Counted from the first letter of the stretch, positions 25,990 to 35,084 are shown. The stretch: DNA of 64,000 nucleotides from Sphingosinicella sp. YJ22 (GCF_011320075.1 NZ_JAANPA010000008.1:19430-83429), one strand, 5' to 3'. Notes: generated by a model from the letters alone, not told the origin. Program-made: numbers and translations.

Positions 25990-27627
25990 TCAACCCGCAG
26001 GCGTGGGCATCACCGGCTTGCGAACCTGGAAGCCGACCTTGGCCGGATTCTGTATCCCGGTGTTGCACACGATGATGTCGGCCAGGGTGCGATTCTGCTG
26101 GATGATCTCCAGCCCTTCCTTGGAGAAGGTGTCCTCGCAATAGACCGCCTTGGCGAGCAGCGGGTTGGTCAGCGCCTGGGTGAAGGCGTCGTTGGCGACC
26201 ATCGTGACGAGCAGCTCGCCCATCATCGAATCCTCGTCATAGCCTTCGGCGAACAGGCCGACGAACCATTCGAGCCGGTCGATGTCGCCGTACAGCGCCT
26301 CGAGCTTGCCGGCGAGCGCGCTGTCCCCGGTCAGTGCCTGGAACGAGGTCTTGGGCTTGAGGCCGTAATATTTGCGATAGGCATTGTAGCTCGGCAGCCG
26401 GCAGGCGCGCGCCATGTCCATGCTGAGCCGCTTCACCTCGAGCAGGAAATCGGCGGTGTTGCCGATGCCGATCTTGCCGGCATATTGGCGGCTGGCGTCG
26501 TCGAGCAGGCGGTCGAGACCGACCTCGACCAGCAGCTTGTTGGCCCGCATCAGGTCCCTGCCGTGATGCTCCTCGATTGTGCCGTCCTCGCGGGTCACCC
26601 CGAATCGGTCCGGGATGAGGTCGTGCCAGCGGTACAGAAGCGCGAATTCGACGGCCATCCAGTTGGTCCGGTACCAGCGCTCGCGCTCGGCCATCCCCGG
26701 CACCGCCTCGATCTTGATGTCGATCGGCGCGATGTGGACGATATAGTCGCTGATCACGACGTTGAGCAGCTCGACGATCACGACGTTGCGCGCAGTCTGG
26801 AACACGCGCTCGTCGTCCCAATCGGGATGCGCCGCCTCGATGATCCCCGCGACGCGATTGTGCTCGCGGACGAACAGGGTGTTCATGATCGAATTGCCGA
26901 GCGTCGAGCTGCCATGCTCGAGCCCGACCGCGAAGGCATGGAGTTTCTGTTCGTCGTTCCACGCGCGGGTCGGGTCGGGGGGATTGTAGACCCGGTCGAA
27001 ATTGGCTCTCGTGTAGAGCGTGTCATAGGCGTCGATCAGCCCGACCGTCCCGTCCGCCTTCCTCTCGAACAGAGCGGGCGGATATTCCTCGCCACCGATG
27101 ACCTGGGTGCGCAGGCGCCCGCGGCGGCCTGAGTCTTCACTCTTCTCGCGCAGGATCTGGGTCTGCGCCTCGGTCATCCCGTAGATCGAGCACAGGTCGA
27201 TCTCGTGGTTGCTCTCATTCTCCTGGAAATGGCGGTCCTTGGTCGGATCCTCCCACTTGGTCCTGAGGAAGCTGTCGACGAACCATTGCGCGAAGAAGGG
27301 GAACAGCAGGCTGGTGTCGTTCGCCGGCCGAAATTCCTTGCGCGCGAACAGCGCAAGCACGTCCTCCATCGCCGGCTTCTTCGGCGAGACGTCGTCCTTG
27401 GGCACCGGCAGGTGCCGGCCCGAATAGCGGCGGTCGGTGAGCCCGCGCCAGGTGACATAGTCGGCCGCCATCGACACCGGCCGCGGCCGCGGCGGCGCCG
27501 CATAGCCGTAGCGGTTGATGGTCTTCTTGCTGACCCAGCGGCGGATCGGCGTCGTATTGTTGACGATGTTGATCAGAACCGGCCGCACCGGCCGCGGAAT
27601 CCAGGACAAAGGTCCGCCGTTCGCCAT
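25990..27627 (-). CDS. Cyclooxygenase/alpha-dioxygenase-like haem peroxidase family protein, 545 aa
   Basis: A member of the animal-haem-peroxidase superfamily with closest visible likeness to prostaglandin H synthase. Shared blocks, in order: [10 protein letters not shown] (111-120), [20 protein letters not shown] (251-270), VISDYIVHI (291-299), [15 protein letters not shown] (326-340), [13 protein letters not shown] (413-425) and [10 protein letters not shown] (441-450). Tyr332 aligns with the catalytic Tyr385 and His335 with the proximal haem ligand His388 of mammalian enzymes; Gln114 matches Gln203. The distal His207 position is Asp118, so ordinary peroxidase chemistry may be impaired. 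There is no signal peptide and no EGF-like domain. ATG 27627 has GGGAGG upstream; a TTG at 27654 is possible. A fatty-acid oxygenase role is inferred. Alignments are by eye. Confidence 0.82.
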   Translation of the reverse strand: MANGGPLSWIPRPVRPVLINIVNNTTPIRRWVSKKTINRYGYAAPPRPRPVSMAADYVTWRGLTDRRYSGRHLPVPKDDVSPKKPAMEDVLALFARKEFRPANDTSLLFPFFAQWFVDSFLRTKWEDPTKDRHFQENESNHEIDLCSIYGMTEAQTQILREKSEDSGRRGRLRTQVIGGEEYPPALFERKADGTVGLIDAYDTLYTRANFDRVYNPPDPTRAWNDEQKLHAFAVGLEHGSSTLGNSIMNTLFVREHNRVAGIIEAAHPDWDDERVFQTARNVVIVELLNVVISDYIVHIAPIDIKIEAVPGMAERERWYRTNWMAVEFALLYRWHDLIPDRFGVTREDGTIEEHHGRDLMRANKLLVEVGLDRLLDDASRQYAGKIGIGNTADFLLEVKRLSMDMARACRLPSYNAYRKYYGLKPKTSFQALTGDSALAGKLEALYGDIDRLEWFVGLFAEGYDEDSMMGELLVTMVANDAFTQALTNPLLAKAVYCEDTFSKEGLEIIQQNRTLADIIVCNTGIQNPAKVGFQVRKPVMPTPAG

Positions 27628-27877
27628 GACACCCTCCCAAGTCGAGTCGAACAATTGGAGCTTCTTCTACTTACCTCTTTTGGCAGCTCCGTGGGAGCGT
27701 CTATTCGCTCGCCGCGAAAATGATTGGGTTTGCTCTATGCTACCGGCCGGCGCCCAGCCCACTCGCCCTGTCGCGTCATGGCCGCGGCGCGCGCCGGCGT
27801 GCGCGCCGCGCGTGCAGCAAAAATCCGGGATGATCGTTACACCACCGATAGGGTTCACGTGACGACGAGAGGGTAAG

Positions 27878-28483
27878 ATGAAACTCATGCTCGTGCGCGG
27901 CGCCGCGATCGGCCTGGCCGCCCTGATCGCCGGATGCGCCACCAATGGCGGCATGGTCAGCTCCGGCGTCGACGTCACCCGCTTCCATCTCGGCCACGAG
28001 CCGGCGCGCGGCACCATCTCGGTCGAGCCAATCGACGCGACCCAGGCGGGCAGCTTCGAGTTCAACCGCTTCGCCAATGCCGTCGAGCGCGAGCTCACCC
28101 GGCTCGGCTGGCAGGTCACCCGCGGCAATGTCCGTTCGGAGCAGGTTGCCCTCGTGCGGGTGAACCAGGGCGCCCGCCAAGGGGCCCGCCGCTCCGGCCT
28201 CAGCATCGGCCTCGGCGGCGGCTATCTCGGCGGCGGCTTCGGAGCAGGCGGCGGCGTGCAAGTCCCGATCGGCGGCTCGCGTCCCAACATGGTCGTGGAC
28301 ACCGAGCTGGCGGTAAGGCTGCAGCGCCGCTCCGACGGCAGTGCGATCTGGGAAGGCCGGGCGCAGATGGAAGCGCTCGGCAACTCGCCGCTGGCCAATG
28401 CCGCGAATGCGGTCGACCGACTCGCGCCGGCGCTCTTTCAAGGCTTCCCAGGAGAATCCGGGCGCACTATCCGCGTGCCATGA
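27878..28483 (+). CDS. DUF4136-type lipoprotein, 201 aa
   Basis: A lipoprotein signal peptide with lipobox LIAGC (Cys20 lipidated) heads the protein; the ribosome site is GAGGG. The body resembles DUF4136: TRFHLGHEPARGTISVEP, NAVERELTRLGW near residues 67-78, a Gly-rich stretch (GLGGGYLGGGFGAGGGVQVP, ~108-127), and a closing beta region VVDTELAVRLQRRSDG, IWEGRAQMEA. Exposed in the periplasm on the inner or outer membrane. The family has no known mechanism. Its stop overlaps the ATG of the carboxypeptidase gene (ATGA). Confidence 0.78.
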   Translation: MKLMLVRGAAIGLAALIAGCATNGGMVSSGVDVTRFHLGHEPARGTISVEPIDATQAGSFEFNRFANAVERELTRLGWQVTRGNVRSEQVALVRVNQGARQGARRSGLSIGLGGGYLGGGFGAGGGVQVPIGGSRPNMVVDTELAVRLQRRSDGSAIWEGRAQMEALGNSPLANAANAVDRLAPALFQGFPGESGRTIRVP

Positions 28484-29613
28484 GTCTTTCCATCAGCAGC
28501 CCCTTCGACGGCGGCAACATCAAGCTGGTCACCGTCGAAGGTGACCGAATCGACCTCGAGATCGTCAAGGATCACCAGTCGGATTTCTACCAGTGGTTCT
28601 ACTTCCGCGTGACCGGCGCGGCGGGCCGCGACCTCGAGCTTCGGATTCTCAACGCCGCCGGCTCGGCCTATCCGAACGGCTGGGAGGGCTACCGCGCCTG
28701 CGTGTCCTACGACCGCGACGAATGGGAGCGCACCGACACGTCCTATGACGACGGAATCCTCACCATCCGGGTGAGCCCGGCCGCCGACAGCGTCTGGATC
28801 GCCTATTTCGCGCCCTACACGATGGAGCGCCACCACGACCTCATCGCCTCGGTGATCGAGCATCCCGGAGTCGCCTACCGCTCGCTCGGCCAGACCCTCG
28901 ACGGTCAGGAGATCGACTATCTGCGCATGGGCGATGGGCCTCTGCAGGTGTGGATCTACGGACGCCAGCATCCCGGCGAGACCATGGCCGAGTGGTGGAT
29001 GGAAGGCGCGCTCGAGAAGCTGCTCGATCCGGCCGACCCGGTCGCCCGCCAGCTTCGCCAGCGCACGACGCTTCACATCGTCCCGAACCTGAACCCGGAT
29101 GGTTCGCGGCGCGGACACCTTCGTACTAACGCGGCGGGCGTCAACCTCAACCGCGAATGGCACGCACCGAGCCTCGAGAAGAGCCCCGAGGTCGTCCACA
29201 TCCTCAAGGCGATGGACGCGACCGGCGTCGATTTCGCCATGGACGTCCATGGCGACGAGGCGATCCCGCACAACTTCCTCGCCGGGTTCGAGGGCATTCC
29301 GAGCATCAAGGAGGAGCAGCTCGAGCTGTTCCACCGCTTCGGTAACGAGCTCGTCGCCCGTTCGCCCGACTTCCAGAAGAAGCATGGCTATGAGGTCGCC
29401 AAGCCGGGCCAGGCAAACATGTCGATGTCGACCGCGCAGCTCGCCGAGCGGTTCGGCGCGGTGTCGATGACCCTGGAAATGCCGTTCAAGGACAATGCCG
29501 ACCTGCCCGATCCGGAATATGGCTGGTCGCCCGACCGCTGCCGACTGCTGGCGCGCGCCTGCCTCGACTCGCTCCATGGCATGCTCGACGAGCTCGCGGA
29601 CTATCGCGCCTGA
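28480..29613 (+). CDS. M14 metallocarboxypeptidase, cytosolic carboxypeptidase (CCP/Nna1)-like, 377 aa
   Basis: An N-terminal beta-sandwich (~1-120) typical of CCP-family enzymes is followed by the M14 peptidase domain. Zinc ligands are His164 and Glu167 in [14 protein letters not shown] and His257 in AMDVHGDE; substrate-binding residues appear in [15 protein letters not shown] and [10 protein letters not shown]; the catalytic Glu is in MTLEMPFKD. Eukaryotic relatives remove glutamate side chains and C-terminal residues from tubulin; the bacterial substrate is unknown. No signal peptide. The ATG overlaps the upstream stop, and its last base starts gpmA, so three genes are coupled. Confidence 0.85.
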   Translation: MSLSISSPFDGGNIKLVTVEGDRIDLEIVKDHQSDFYQWFYFRVTGAAGRDLELRILNAAGSAYPNGWEGYRACVSYDRDEWERTDTSYDDGILTIRVSPAADSVWIAYFAPYTMERHHDLIASVIEHPGVAYRSLGQTLDGQEIDYLRMGDGPLQVWIYGRQHPGETMAEWWMEGALEKLLDPADPVARQLRQRTTLHIVPNLNPDGSRRGHLRTNAAGVNLNREWHAPSLEKSPEVVHILKAMDATGVDFAMDVHGDEAIPHNFLAGFEGIPSIKEEQLELFHRFGNELVARSPDFQKKHGYEVAKPGQANMSMSTAQLAERFGAVSMTLEMPFKDNADLPDPEYGWSPDRCRLLARACLDSLHGMLDELADYRA

Positions 29614-30299
29614 TGCCGAAGCTCGTCCTGATCCGCCACGGCCAGTCGGCGTGGAATCTCGAGAACCGCTTCACCGGTTGGTGGGACGTCGACCTCACCG
29701 AGCAGGGCGAGCGCGAGGCCTGGGCCGCGGGCGAGCTGATGCGCGACCGCGGGCTCGACTTCGACCAGTGCTTCACCAGCTTCCAGACCCGGGCGATCAA
29801 GACCCTGCATCTGGCGCTTGAGGCGATGGGCCGGCTGTGGCTTCCGGAAGAGAAGGACTGGCGGCTCAACGAGCGCCATTATGGCGGCCTCACCGGTCTC
29901 GATAAGAACGAGATGCGCGCCCGGCATGGCGAGGAGCAGGTCCATATCTGGCGCCGAAGCTTCGACATCCCGCCGCCGCTGCCGGAAGAGGGCAATCCCT
30001 GGGACCTCGCCAAGGACGTGCGCTACAAGGGCGTTCCGATCCCGCAGACCGAGAGCCTCAAGGACACGATCGCCCGAGTCCTTCCCTATTGGGAGGAGCG
30101 CATCGCGCCGGCTTTGCGCGATGGCCAGCGGGTGCTGATCTCGGCGCACGGCAATTCGCTTCGCGCCCTCGTGAAGCACCTCTCCAACATCCCGGACGAC
30201 GAGATCACCGGCCTCGAGATTCCGACCGGCCAGCCGATCGTCTACGAACTGGACGACGATCTGAACGCGCTGGAGCGCTACTACCTCAAGGATCGGTAG
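29613..30299 (+). CDS. gpmA: 2,3-bisphosphoglycerate-dependent phosphoglycerate mutase
   Basis: Interconverts 3- and 2-phosphoglycerate in glycolysis via a phosphohistidine. The phosphoacceptor region is [20 protein letters not shown] (His8 of RHG; ~5-24), then [13 protein letters not shown] (~87-99) and the second catalytic His in [16 protein letters not shown] (~171-186). Length of 228 is normal. The ATG shares one base with the carboxypeptidase stop. A PfkB kinase gene follows four bases after its stop. Confidence 0.94.
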   Translation: MPKLVLIRHGQSAWNLENRFTGWWDVDLTEQGEREAWAAGELMRDRGLDFDQCFTSFQTRAIKTLHLALEAMGRLWLPEEKDWRLNERHYGGLTGLDKNEMRARHGEEQVHIWRRSFDIPPPLPEEGNPWDLAKDVRYKGVPIPQTESLKDTIARVLPYWEERIAPALRDGQRVLISAHGNSLRALVKHLSNIPDDEITGLEIPTGQPIVYELDDDLNALERYYLKDR

Positions 30300-30303
30300 C
30301 GCC

Positions 30304-31290
30304 GTGGCCGCCGCCCGGCTCGACGTCCTCGCGATCGGCAACGCCATCGTCGACGTGATCGCCCCCGCCGACGAGGCGCTGGTCGAGGGCGCCGGCCTCG
30401 TCAAAGGCTCGATGCGCCTTCTCTGTGAGGCCGAGGCGCTCGACCTCCACGCCCGGATGACCGGCGCGCGCGAGATCAGCGGCGGCTCGGCCGCCAACAC
30501 CGCCGTCGGCCTCGCTGCGCTCGGCGGCAAGGTCGGCTTCGTCGGCCAGGTCGGCAATGACCGGCTCGGTGCCCTGTTCACCCGCGAGCTTCACGATGCC
30601 GGCATCGAATATGCGACGCCGCCCGACGCGGACGGAGCCGCCACCGCCCGCTGCCTGATCCTGGTCACCGACGACGCCCAGCGATCGATGTGCACCTTCG
30701 GAGGCGCCGCTCACCTTCTCTCGCCGGAGATGATCGACGAGCAACAGGTCCGCGACTCCGCCATCCTCTATCTCGAAGGCTATTTGTGGGATTCGCCGAT
30801 CGCCCGCGCGGCGATGGAACATGCGATCGCAATCGCCCATGAGGCGGGGCGCAAGGTCGCGCTGACCCCGTCCGACATCGCCTGCATCCGCCGCGAGCAT
30901 GACCGCTTCGTCCGGCTCCTCGCCGACGGCAAGATCGACATGCTGTTCCTCAACGAGATCGAGCTTGCCGCGCTCGCCGACATCGACGACGTCGAAGCGG
31001 CCACCGAAAAGCTGGCGGCGCAGGTCGATCTGCTCGTCGTCACCCATGGCGCGTCGGGGGCCACCGCCGTCCACCGCGGCGAGCGCGTCTCCGCCCCCGC
31101 GCAGCCGATCGAGCGCGTCGTCGACACGACCGGCGCCGGCGACCTGTTCGCCGCCGGCTGCCTGTTCGGCCACGCCCGCGGCGAACCGCTCGCCGAGTGC
31201 CTGCGTCTCGGCGCGATCGCGGCGGCCGAGGTGATCTCCCATTTCGGTGCCCGGCCGCAGTCGGACCTCAAGGCTCTGATCGCGCGCTGA
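30304..31290 (+). CDS. PfkB-family kinase (adenosine kinase-like), paralogue 2, 328 aa
   Basis: Clearly homologous to the protein at 18436-19425: RLDVLAIGNAIVDVIAPADE at the start, REISGGSAANTAVGLAALGG (~56-75), LYLEGYLWDSP (~155), VDTTGAGDLFAAGCL with the catalytic Asp (~277-291), and the near-identical end AAAEVISHFGARPQSDLKAL. The GTG start at 30304 lies four bases after gpmA, so the two are probably co-transcribed. Differences from paralogue 1 are concentrated in the lid and mid-region, suggesting a different substrate. Two such genes in one 64-kb region imply specialisation or redundancy. Confidence 0.85.
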   Translation: MAAARLDVLAIGNAIVDVIAPADEALVEGAGLVKGSMRLLCEAEALDLHARMTGAREISGGSAANTAVGLAALGGKVGFVGQVGNDRLGALFTRELHDAGIEYATPPDADGAATARCLILVTDDAQRSMCTFGGAAHLLSPEMIDEQQVRDSAILYLEGYLWDSPIARAAMEHAIAIAHEAGRKVALTPSDIACIRREHDRFVRLLADGKIDMLFLNEIELAALADIDDVEAATEKLAAQVDLLVVTHGASGATAVHRGERVSAPAQPIERVVDTTGAGDLFAAGCLFGHARGEPLAECLRLGAIAAAEVISHFGARPQSDLKALIAR

Positions 31291-31351
31291 CGCTTTACTT
31301 GGGCCCGCGCCGGGCCCATGCGTCCGCCGCATTTCGAAGGGTGAGAGACAA

Positions 31352-31921
31352 GTGAAGCGACTGGCGGTCTATTGCGGCTCATCGATGGGCACCGACCCGG
31401 CCCATGAAGACCTCGCGCGCCGGCTCGGCACGCGCATGGCCGAGCGCGGCATCGGCCTCGTCTATGGCGGCGGCCATCGCGGCCTGATGGGCGTAATCGC
31501 CGATTCGGTGCTGGCGGCCGGCGGCGAGGCGTTCGGAGTGATCCCGCAGGCGCTGGTCGATCTCGAGGTTGCCCATACCAGCCTCACCGAGCTCCACGTC
31601 GTCACCACGATGCACCAGCGAAAGGCGCTGATGACCGAGCTGACCGACGCCTTCGTGGCGATTCCCGGCGGCATCGGAACGCTCGACGAGCTGTTCGAAG
31701 CGTGGAGCTGGAACGCGCTCGGCTACCACGCCAAGCCGTTCGCGGTGCTTGCCGAGGATGGCTTCTGGGATTCGATGCTCGCGTTCCTCGACACCGCGGT
31801 CGAGGCCGGCTTCATTTCGCCGGCCCGGCGCGCCCAGCTGCTCGTGACGCGCGGGCCGGACGACGCGATCGAACAGCTGTCCGCCGCCTCCGGCGCGACC
31901 GAGCGCGGGATGGTCTGGTAG
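31352..31921 (+). CDS. LOG-family (YvdD/TIGR00730) protein, 189 aa
   Basis: Rossmann-fold nucleotide 5-prime-monophosphate phosphoribohydrolase family; plant members activate cytokinins and bacterial ones cleave AMP or similar nucleotides. Motifs are LAVYCGSSMGTDP at the start, LVYGGGHRGLMGVIADSVL (~32-50) and the signature PGGIGTLDELFEAWSW (~108-123), with catalytic Arg/Glu expected in MHQRKALM and the PGG motif. GTG 31352 has a ribosome site (AGGGTGAGA). The kinase gene ends 61 bases upstream. Confidence 0.88.
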   Translation: MKRLAVYCGSSMGTDPAHEDLARRLGTRMAERGIGLVYGGGHRGLMGVIADSVLAAGGEAFGVIPQALVDLEVAHTSLTELHVVTTMHQRKALMTELTDAFVAIPGGIGTLDELFEAWSWNALGYHAKPFAVLAEDGFWDSMLAFLDTAVEAGFISPARRAQLLVTRGPDDAIEQLSAASGATERGMVW

Positions 31922-31927
31922 CGGCTG

Positions 31928-32587
31928 TTAACGGCCGTTGTTGACGATCAACGCCACTTCCGAGCCGCCCTGTGCGGGCGTCACGATCAGGTAATAGGCG
32001 CCGTCGGTACGCGGATTGACGCCGGCCAGGATCTGGTCGCCGCCGCGCGACTGCTGCTCGGCGTCGAAGCCGGCGCGGACCGCGACCTCGCGATACCAGC
32101 CGACCACCTGCTGCCAATTGTGCCCGGTGGTGAAGGTGACCACGCGCATCCGGCAATTGCCGTGATTGACGCCCGCCGCCTCGGTCACGCGTCCGCCCGG
32201 ATAAGCGGGGAATTCGGGCGGCAGTCGCTCGGCCCATTCGGGGCCATACTGGATCGGAACGCCGCAGGCCCCCGCGATCGGTGCCTCGGGATTGGCTGCG
32301 GAGCCGCCCTGCCCGGAGGCGCCGACGCGGCTCGGCGGATATTGCGCGGTCAGCGGCCGTTCGGGCTGGCGCACAGCGTTGGCGTTCGACTGCTGGACCA
32401 AGGCGGGGTCGACGAGGATGTCGTCCTGCAGAGCGCTGGTCAGCGCCGGATCGGCGTCGGCCGCCGCGATCACGTTGTCGAGTTGGGCCAGATTATTGGC
32501 CTCGGTCGACCCGCCGCACCCGGCGAGCAGGAGGAGGCCGGCGGAAGCGGCGCAGAACAGCATCATATGGCCTTTACGGTCGCGCAT
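31928..32587 (-). CDS. Hypothetical lipoprotein with C-terminal WYR-type domain, 219 aa
   Basis: Lipobox LLAGC (Cys24) after a hydrophobic stretch marks a lipoprotein. The linker (~30-105) is Ala/Asp/Pro/Gln-rich. The folded part begins near IAGACGVPIQYGPEWAERLP and includes a Cys pair (GACGV and HGNCRMRV), then VVGWYREVAVRAGF, GGDQILAG and a closing strand EVALIVNNGR. The last ~60 residues align by eye with the lipoprotein at 33024. Function is unknown. ATG 32587 or ATG 32566 could be the start. It ends seven bases from the convergent LOG gene. Confidence 0.7.
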   Translation of the reverse strand: MRDRKGHMMLFCAASAGLLLLAGCGGSTEANNLAQLDNVIAAADADPALTSALQDDILVDPALVQQSNANAVRQPERPLTAQYPPSRVGASGQGGSAANPEAPIAGACGVPIQYGPEWAERLPPEFPAYPGGRVTEAAGVNHGNCRMRVVTFTTGHNWQQVVGWYREVAVRAGFDAEQQSRGGDQILAGVNPRTDGAYYLIVTPAQGGSEVALIVNNGR

Positions 32588-32638
32588 CAGGATCAGGCTT
32601 ATGCCTCATGCGACGCGCCAATGGGTGAGCGCTTGTGG

Positions 32639-33022
32639 TTAACCGCCGTCTCTTGGCGGGACCGTCCCGGCGCGGGACGTCCAGAAAGCGAAGCATTGCG
32701 CCTGAAGACCGGCGATGAAGCGGCTCGCTTCGGGCCCCTCCCAAGGGCCCTTGTAGCCGTAGCGCTCGCTCAAGCCGATCCACCAGCCCTGGCCCGGCAG
32801 CCCGTCCGACTGGCGGACCACCAGCACCGCGAGCTCTGGCTCGCCCTTCGCTTCGCCGATCGAATCGACCTCGCCGAGAAGCACGCAGAGCTGCCGCATG
32901 CGCGGACGCGAGAAGGGATAGCCGAGCCGTTCGAGCAGCTCCGAATAAGTGAGCGGCGTGCTGGCGGCCGCGGCGCCGATCAGGTGAGCGCGCACTTCTT
33001 CCGCATCTGCGAGCGCAGCCAT
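32639..33022 (-). CDS. Conserved hypothetical protein, 127 aa
   Basis: A small soluble protein: an N-terminal helical part with PLTYSELLERLGYPFSRPRM (~23-42, winged-helix-like), RQLCVLLGEVDSIGEAKGEP, LAVLVVRQSDGLPGQGWW (~65-82) and a Trp/aromatic-rich end (GYKGPWEGPEASRF, CFAFW). The combination is a conserved sphingomonad protein type, sometimes labelled as a ribose-phosphate pyrophosphokinase in annotations. I see no PRPP-synthase motif, so that name is not supported. The start is one base beyond the stop of the upstream lipoprotein gene (33024), so translation is probably coupled. Confidence 0.72.
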   Translation of the reverse strand: MAALADAEEVRAHLIGAAAASTPLTYSELLERLGYPFSRPRMRQLCVLLGEVDSIGEAKGEPELAVLVVRQSDGLPGQGWWIGLSERYGYKGPWEGPEASRFIAGLQAQCFAFWTSRAGTVPPRDGG

Positions 33023-33023
33023 T

Positions 33024-33455
33024 CTAGCGGTCCGTGAACAGCAGCATGCCGCTGGTGCCGCCGTTCCGGCCGGGCGCGAGCCGGATCGTGAAGTCGCGGT
33101 CGGGCGCGTCGGTCGAGCCGCTCAGCACATATTCGGCGCCTTCCTGAAGCTCGCTGCCGAGACGAAAGTCCCGCTCCTCGGCGCGGTACCAGGCGAGCAG
33201 CCGCGACGGCGGATTGCGGCTGTCGAAAGCGATCGTCTCGGCGTCTTCCGTCTGCGAGTCGCCGCCGATCACGGCGTCGGGCGGGAGCAGGTCGGCGCGC
33301 TCGGCGCTGCGCGCCGACTCCTCCAGCGGGGGCAAGCCGTTCGCCGAGGGTGACGCCTCGGTCGAAGGCTGCTGCTCATTGCGCGGCGGGGGCGCACCGC
33401 AGCTGGCAACGGCGACGAGAGCCAGAAGAGCTGAGATCAGGCCGAAGCTTCGCAT
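33024..33455 (-). CDS. Hypothetical lipoprotein, 143 aa
   Basis: A short lipoprotein: signal peptide MRSFGLISALLALVAVASC with lipobox VASC (Cys19). A Pro/Ser/Glu-rich linker follows, then a small C-terminal domain (~75-143) with RLLAWYRAEERDF, GAEYVLSGST and TIRLAPGRNGGTSGMLLFT. This domain resembles the end of the lipoprotein at 31928, suggesting the two are distant paralogues separated by one gene. Divergent from rarD across 75 bases that include an AT-rich promoter-like stretch (CAACTTGATAAG). Confidence 0.7.
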   Translation of the reverse strand: MRSFGLISALLALVAVASCGAPPPRNEQQPSTEASPSANGLPPLEESARSAERADLLPPDAVIGGDSQTEDAETIAFDSRNPPSRLLAWYRAEERDFRLGSELQEGAEYVLSGSTDAPDRDFTIRLAPGRNGGTSGMLLFTDR

Positions 33456-33530
33456 AAATCCAGCTTATCAAGTTGCAACGTAAAACGGGGTTGTGACTCC
33501 CCGGCCCCTGCTCTACTCGCTCGCCGCCTC

Positions 33531-34463
33531 ATGAGCACCACTCCGACCGCAGATGCCGCGCAGGAGCGCAGGGCCGGCCTAATCTACGGCCTCTCCGCCT
33601 ATCTGCTGTGGGGCGTACTGCCGCTCTATTTCAAGGCGCTGGCGCATGTCTCGCCGGGCGAGATCCTCGCGCACCGGATCATCTGGTCGCTGATCTTCCT
33701 CGCGGTGCTCGTCGCCCTGTGGCGGCGCTGGACCTCGGTGAAGGCGGCCCTCGCCAGCCGGCGCGTGTTCCTCACGCTGGTGGCGAGCGCGGTGCTGATC
33801 GCGGTGAACTGGCTCGTGTACATCATGGCGGTGGTGAGCGGGCATGTGCTCGAGGGCAGCCTCGGCTATTATCTCAATCCGCTGGTCAACATCCTGCTCG
33901 GCGTGGCGCTGCTCGGCGAACGGCTGAGCAAGGCGCAGATCTTCGCCACCGGACTCGCCGCGGCGGGAGTCGCGGTGCTCGCCGTGGGCGCGGCGTCGGG
34001 CCTGTGGATCAGCCTGACGCTGGCGGCGAGCTTCGCGCTCTACGGCTATCTCCGCAAGATCGTCGCGGTCGACGCGCTCGAGGGGCTGTCGATCGAAACC
34101 GCGATGCTCGCGCCGATCGCGCTCGGCTGGATTCTGTTCATCGACTCGACCGGCCAGGGCGGCTTCGACAGCTGGAGCTGGGGGACGATCGTCCTGCTGG
34201 TGGCGGGCGGCGCGATCACCGCGATCCCGCTGCTCCTGTTCACCGCGGCGGCGCGGCGACTGCCTTTGTCGACCATAGGCTTCCTCCAATATATCGCGCC
34301 GTCGCTGCAGTTCCTGTTCGCGGTGCTGTTGTTCGGCGAAGCGCTGACCACCGCCCACCTCGTCTGCTTCGGCGCGATCTGGACGGCGCTTGCGATCGTT
34401 ACATTCGACGGTTGGCGGCGGGCGGTGCGCTCGCGGCGGGTGCCGGTCGAATCGCTTGCCTGA
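33531..34463 (+). CDS. rarD: RarD-type EamA family transporter, 310 aa
   Basis: A ten-helix drug/metabolite transporter of the RarD subfamily. Typical marks are GLIYGLSAYLLWGVLPLYFK (~17-36), EILAHRIIWSL (~44-54), NWLVYIMAVVSGHVLEGSLG (~88-107), YYLNPLVNILLGVALLGERL (~108-127) and the final half with FLQYIAPSLQFLFAVLLFGE. Length is normal. Substrate unknown; E. coli RarD was once linked to chloramphenicol sensitivity. The next gene starts 30 bases downstream. Confidence 0.9.
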   Translation: MSTTPTADAAQERRAGLIYGLSAYLLWGVLPLYFKALAHVSPGEILAHRIIWSLIFLAVLVALWRRWTSVKAALASRRVFLTLVASAVLIAVNWLVYIMAVVSGHVLEGSLGYYLNPLVNILLGVALLGERLSKAQIFATGLAAAGVAVLAVGAASGLWISLTLAASFALYGYLRKIVAVDALEGLSIETAMLAPIALGWILFIDSTGQGGFDSWSWGTIVLLVAGGAITAIPLLLFTAAARRLPLSTIGFLQYIAPSLQFLFAVLLFGEALTTAHLVCFGAIWTALAIVTFDGWRRAVRSRRVPVESLA

Positions 34464-34493
34464 GGCGTTGGGCGGGGGCATCCTCTCCGCCCG

Positions 34494-35084
34494 ATGAGCC
34501 GGGATCCTCGAATCGACGAATATATCGGGAGGCAGGCGGAGTTCGCCCGGCCGATCCTCGCTCATATTCGCGACACGCTCCACGAAGCCGGCGAGATCGA
34601 GGAATCGATCAAGTGGAGCATGCCTGCCTTCCTCTACAAGGGCCGGCCGCTCGCCAACATGGCGGCGTTCAAAGCGCATGCGGTGATGGGCTTCTGGCAG
34701 GGCCAGCAGCTTCGCGAAGGCGACGCGAAGAACGGCGCGATGGGCGAGTTCGGACGGCTCACCAGGGTCGAGGATCTGCCCGAGCGGGCGGCGCTGATCG
34801 ACATGACCCGCAAGGCGATGGCTCTGATCGACGAGGGCGTGAAACCGGTCCGCAACAAGACCGTCAAGGAGCCGATCCCCATGCCCGACGATCTGGCGCA
34901 GGCGCTCGCCGCCAACCCGCCGGCGCGGGCGACCTATGACGGATTCCCGCCGAGCGCGCAGCGGGACTATATGCAATGGGTGGTGGAATCGAAGCGGCCC
35001 GAGACCCGGGCCAGGCGCGTCGCCCAGGCCGTCGAGTGGATGGCCGAGGGCAAGCGGCGCCACTGGAAATATGAATCCTGCTGA
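34494..35084 (+). CDS. DUF1801 / YdeI-OmpD-associated protein, 196 aa
   Basis: N-terminal DUF1801 domain, frataxin-like (ARPILAHIRDTLHEAGEIEE and IKWSMPAFLYKGRPL, ~18-55), with MAAFKAHAVMGFWQG, followed by a C-terminal YdeI-type segment (ALAANPPARATYDGFPPSAQ, RDYMQWVVESKRPETRARR, ~140-175). This two-domain layout is common and annotated as YdeI/OmpD-associated. The domain was proposed to act in iron handling or bacteriocin/peptide resistance; neither is demonstrated here. The stop lies inside the cyclase gene, a 14-base overlap. Confidence 0.82.
   Translation: MSRDPRIDEYIGRQAEFARPILAHIRDTLHEAGEIEESIKWSMPAFLYKGRPLANMAAFKAHAVMGFWQGQQLREGDAKNGAMGEFGRLTRVEDLPERAALIDMTRKAMALIDEGVKPVRNKTVKEPIPMPDDLAQALAANPPARATYDGFPPSAQRDYMQWVVESKRPETRARRVAQAVEWMAEGKRRHWKYESC

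Noticed and set aside
32639..33022. Ribose-phosphate pyrophosphokinase, a name sometimes given to similar proteins.
   Set aside because: No PRPP-binding motif or correct length.
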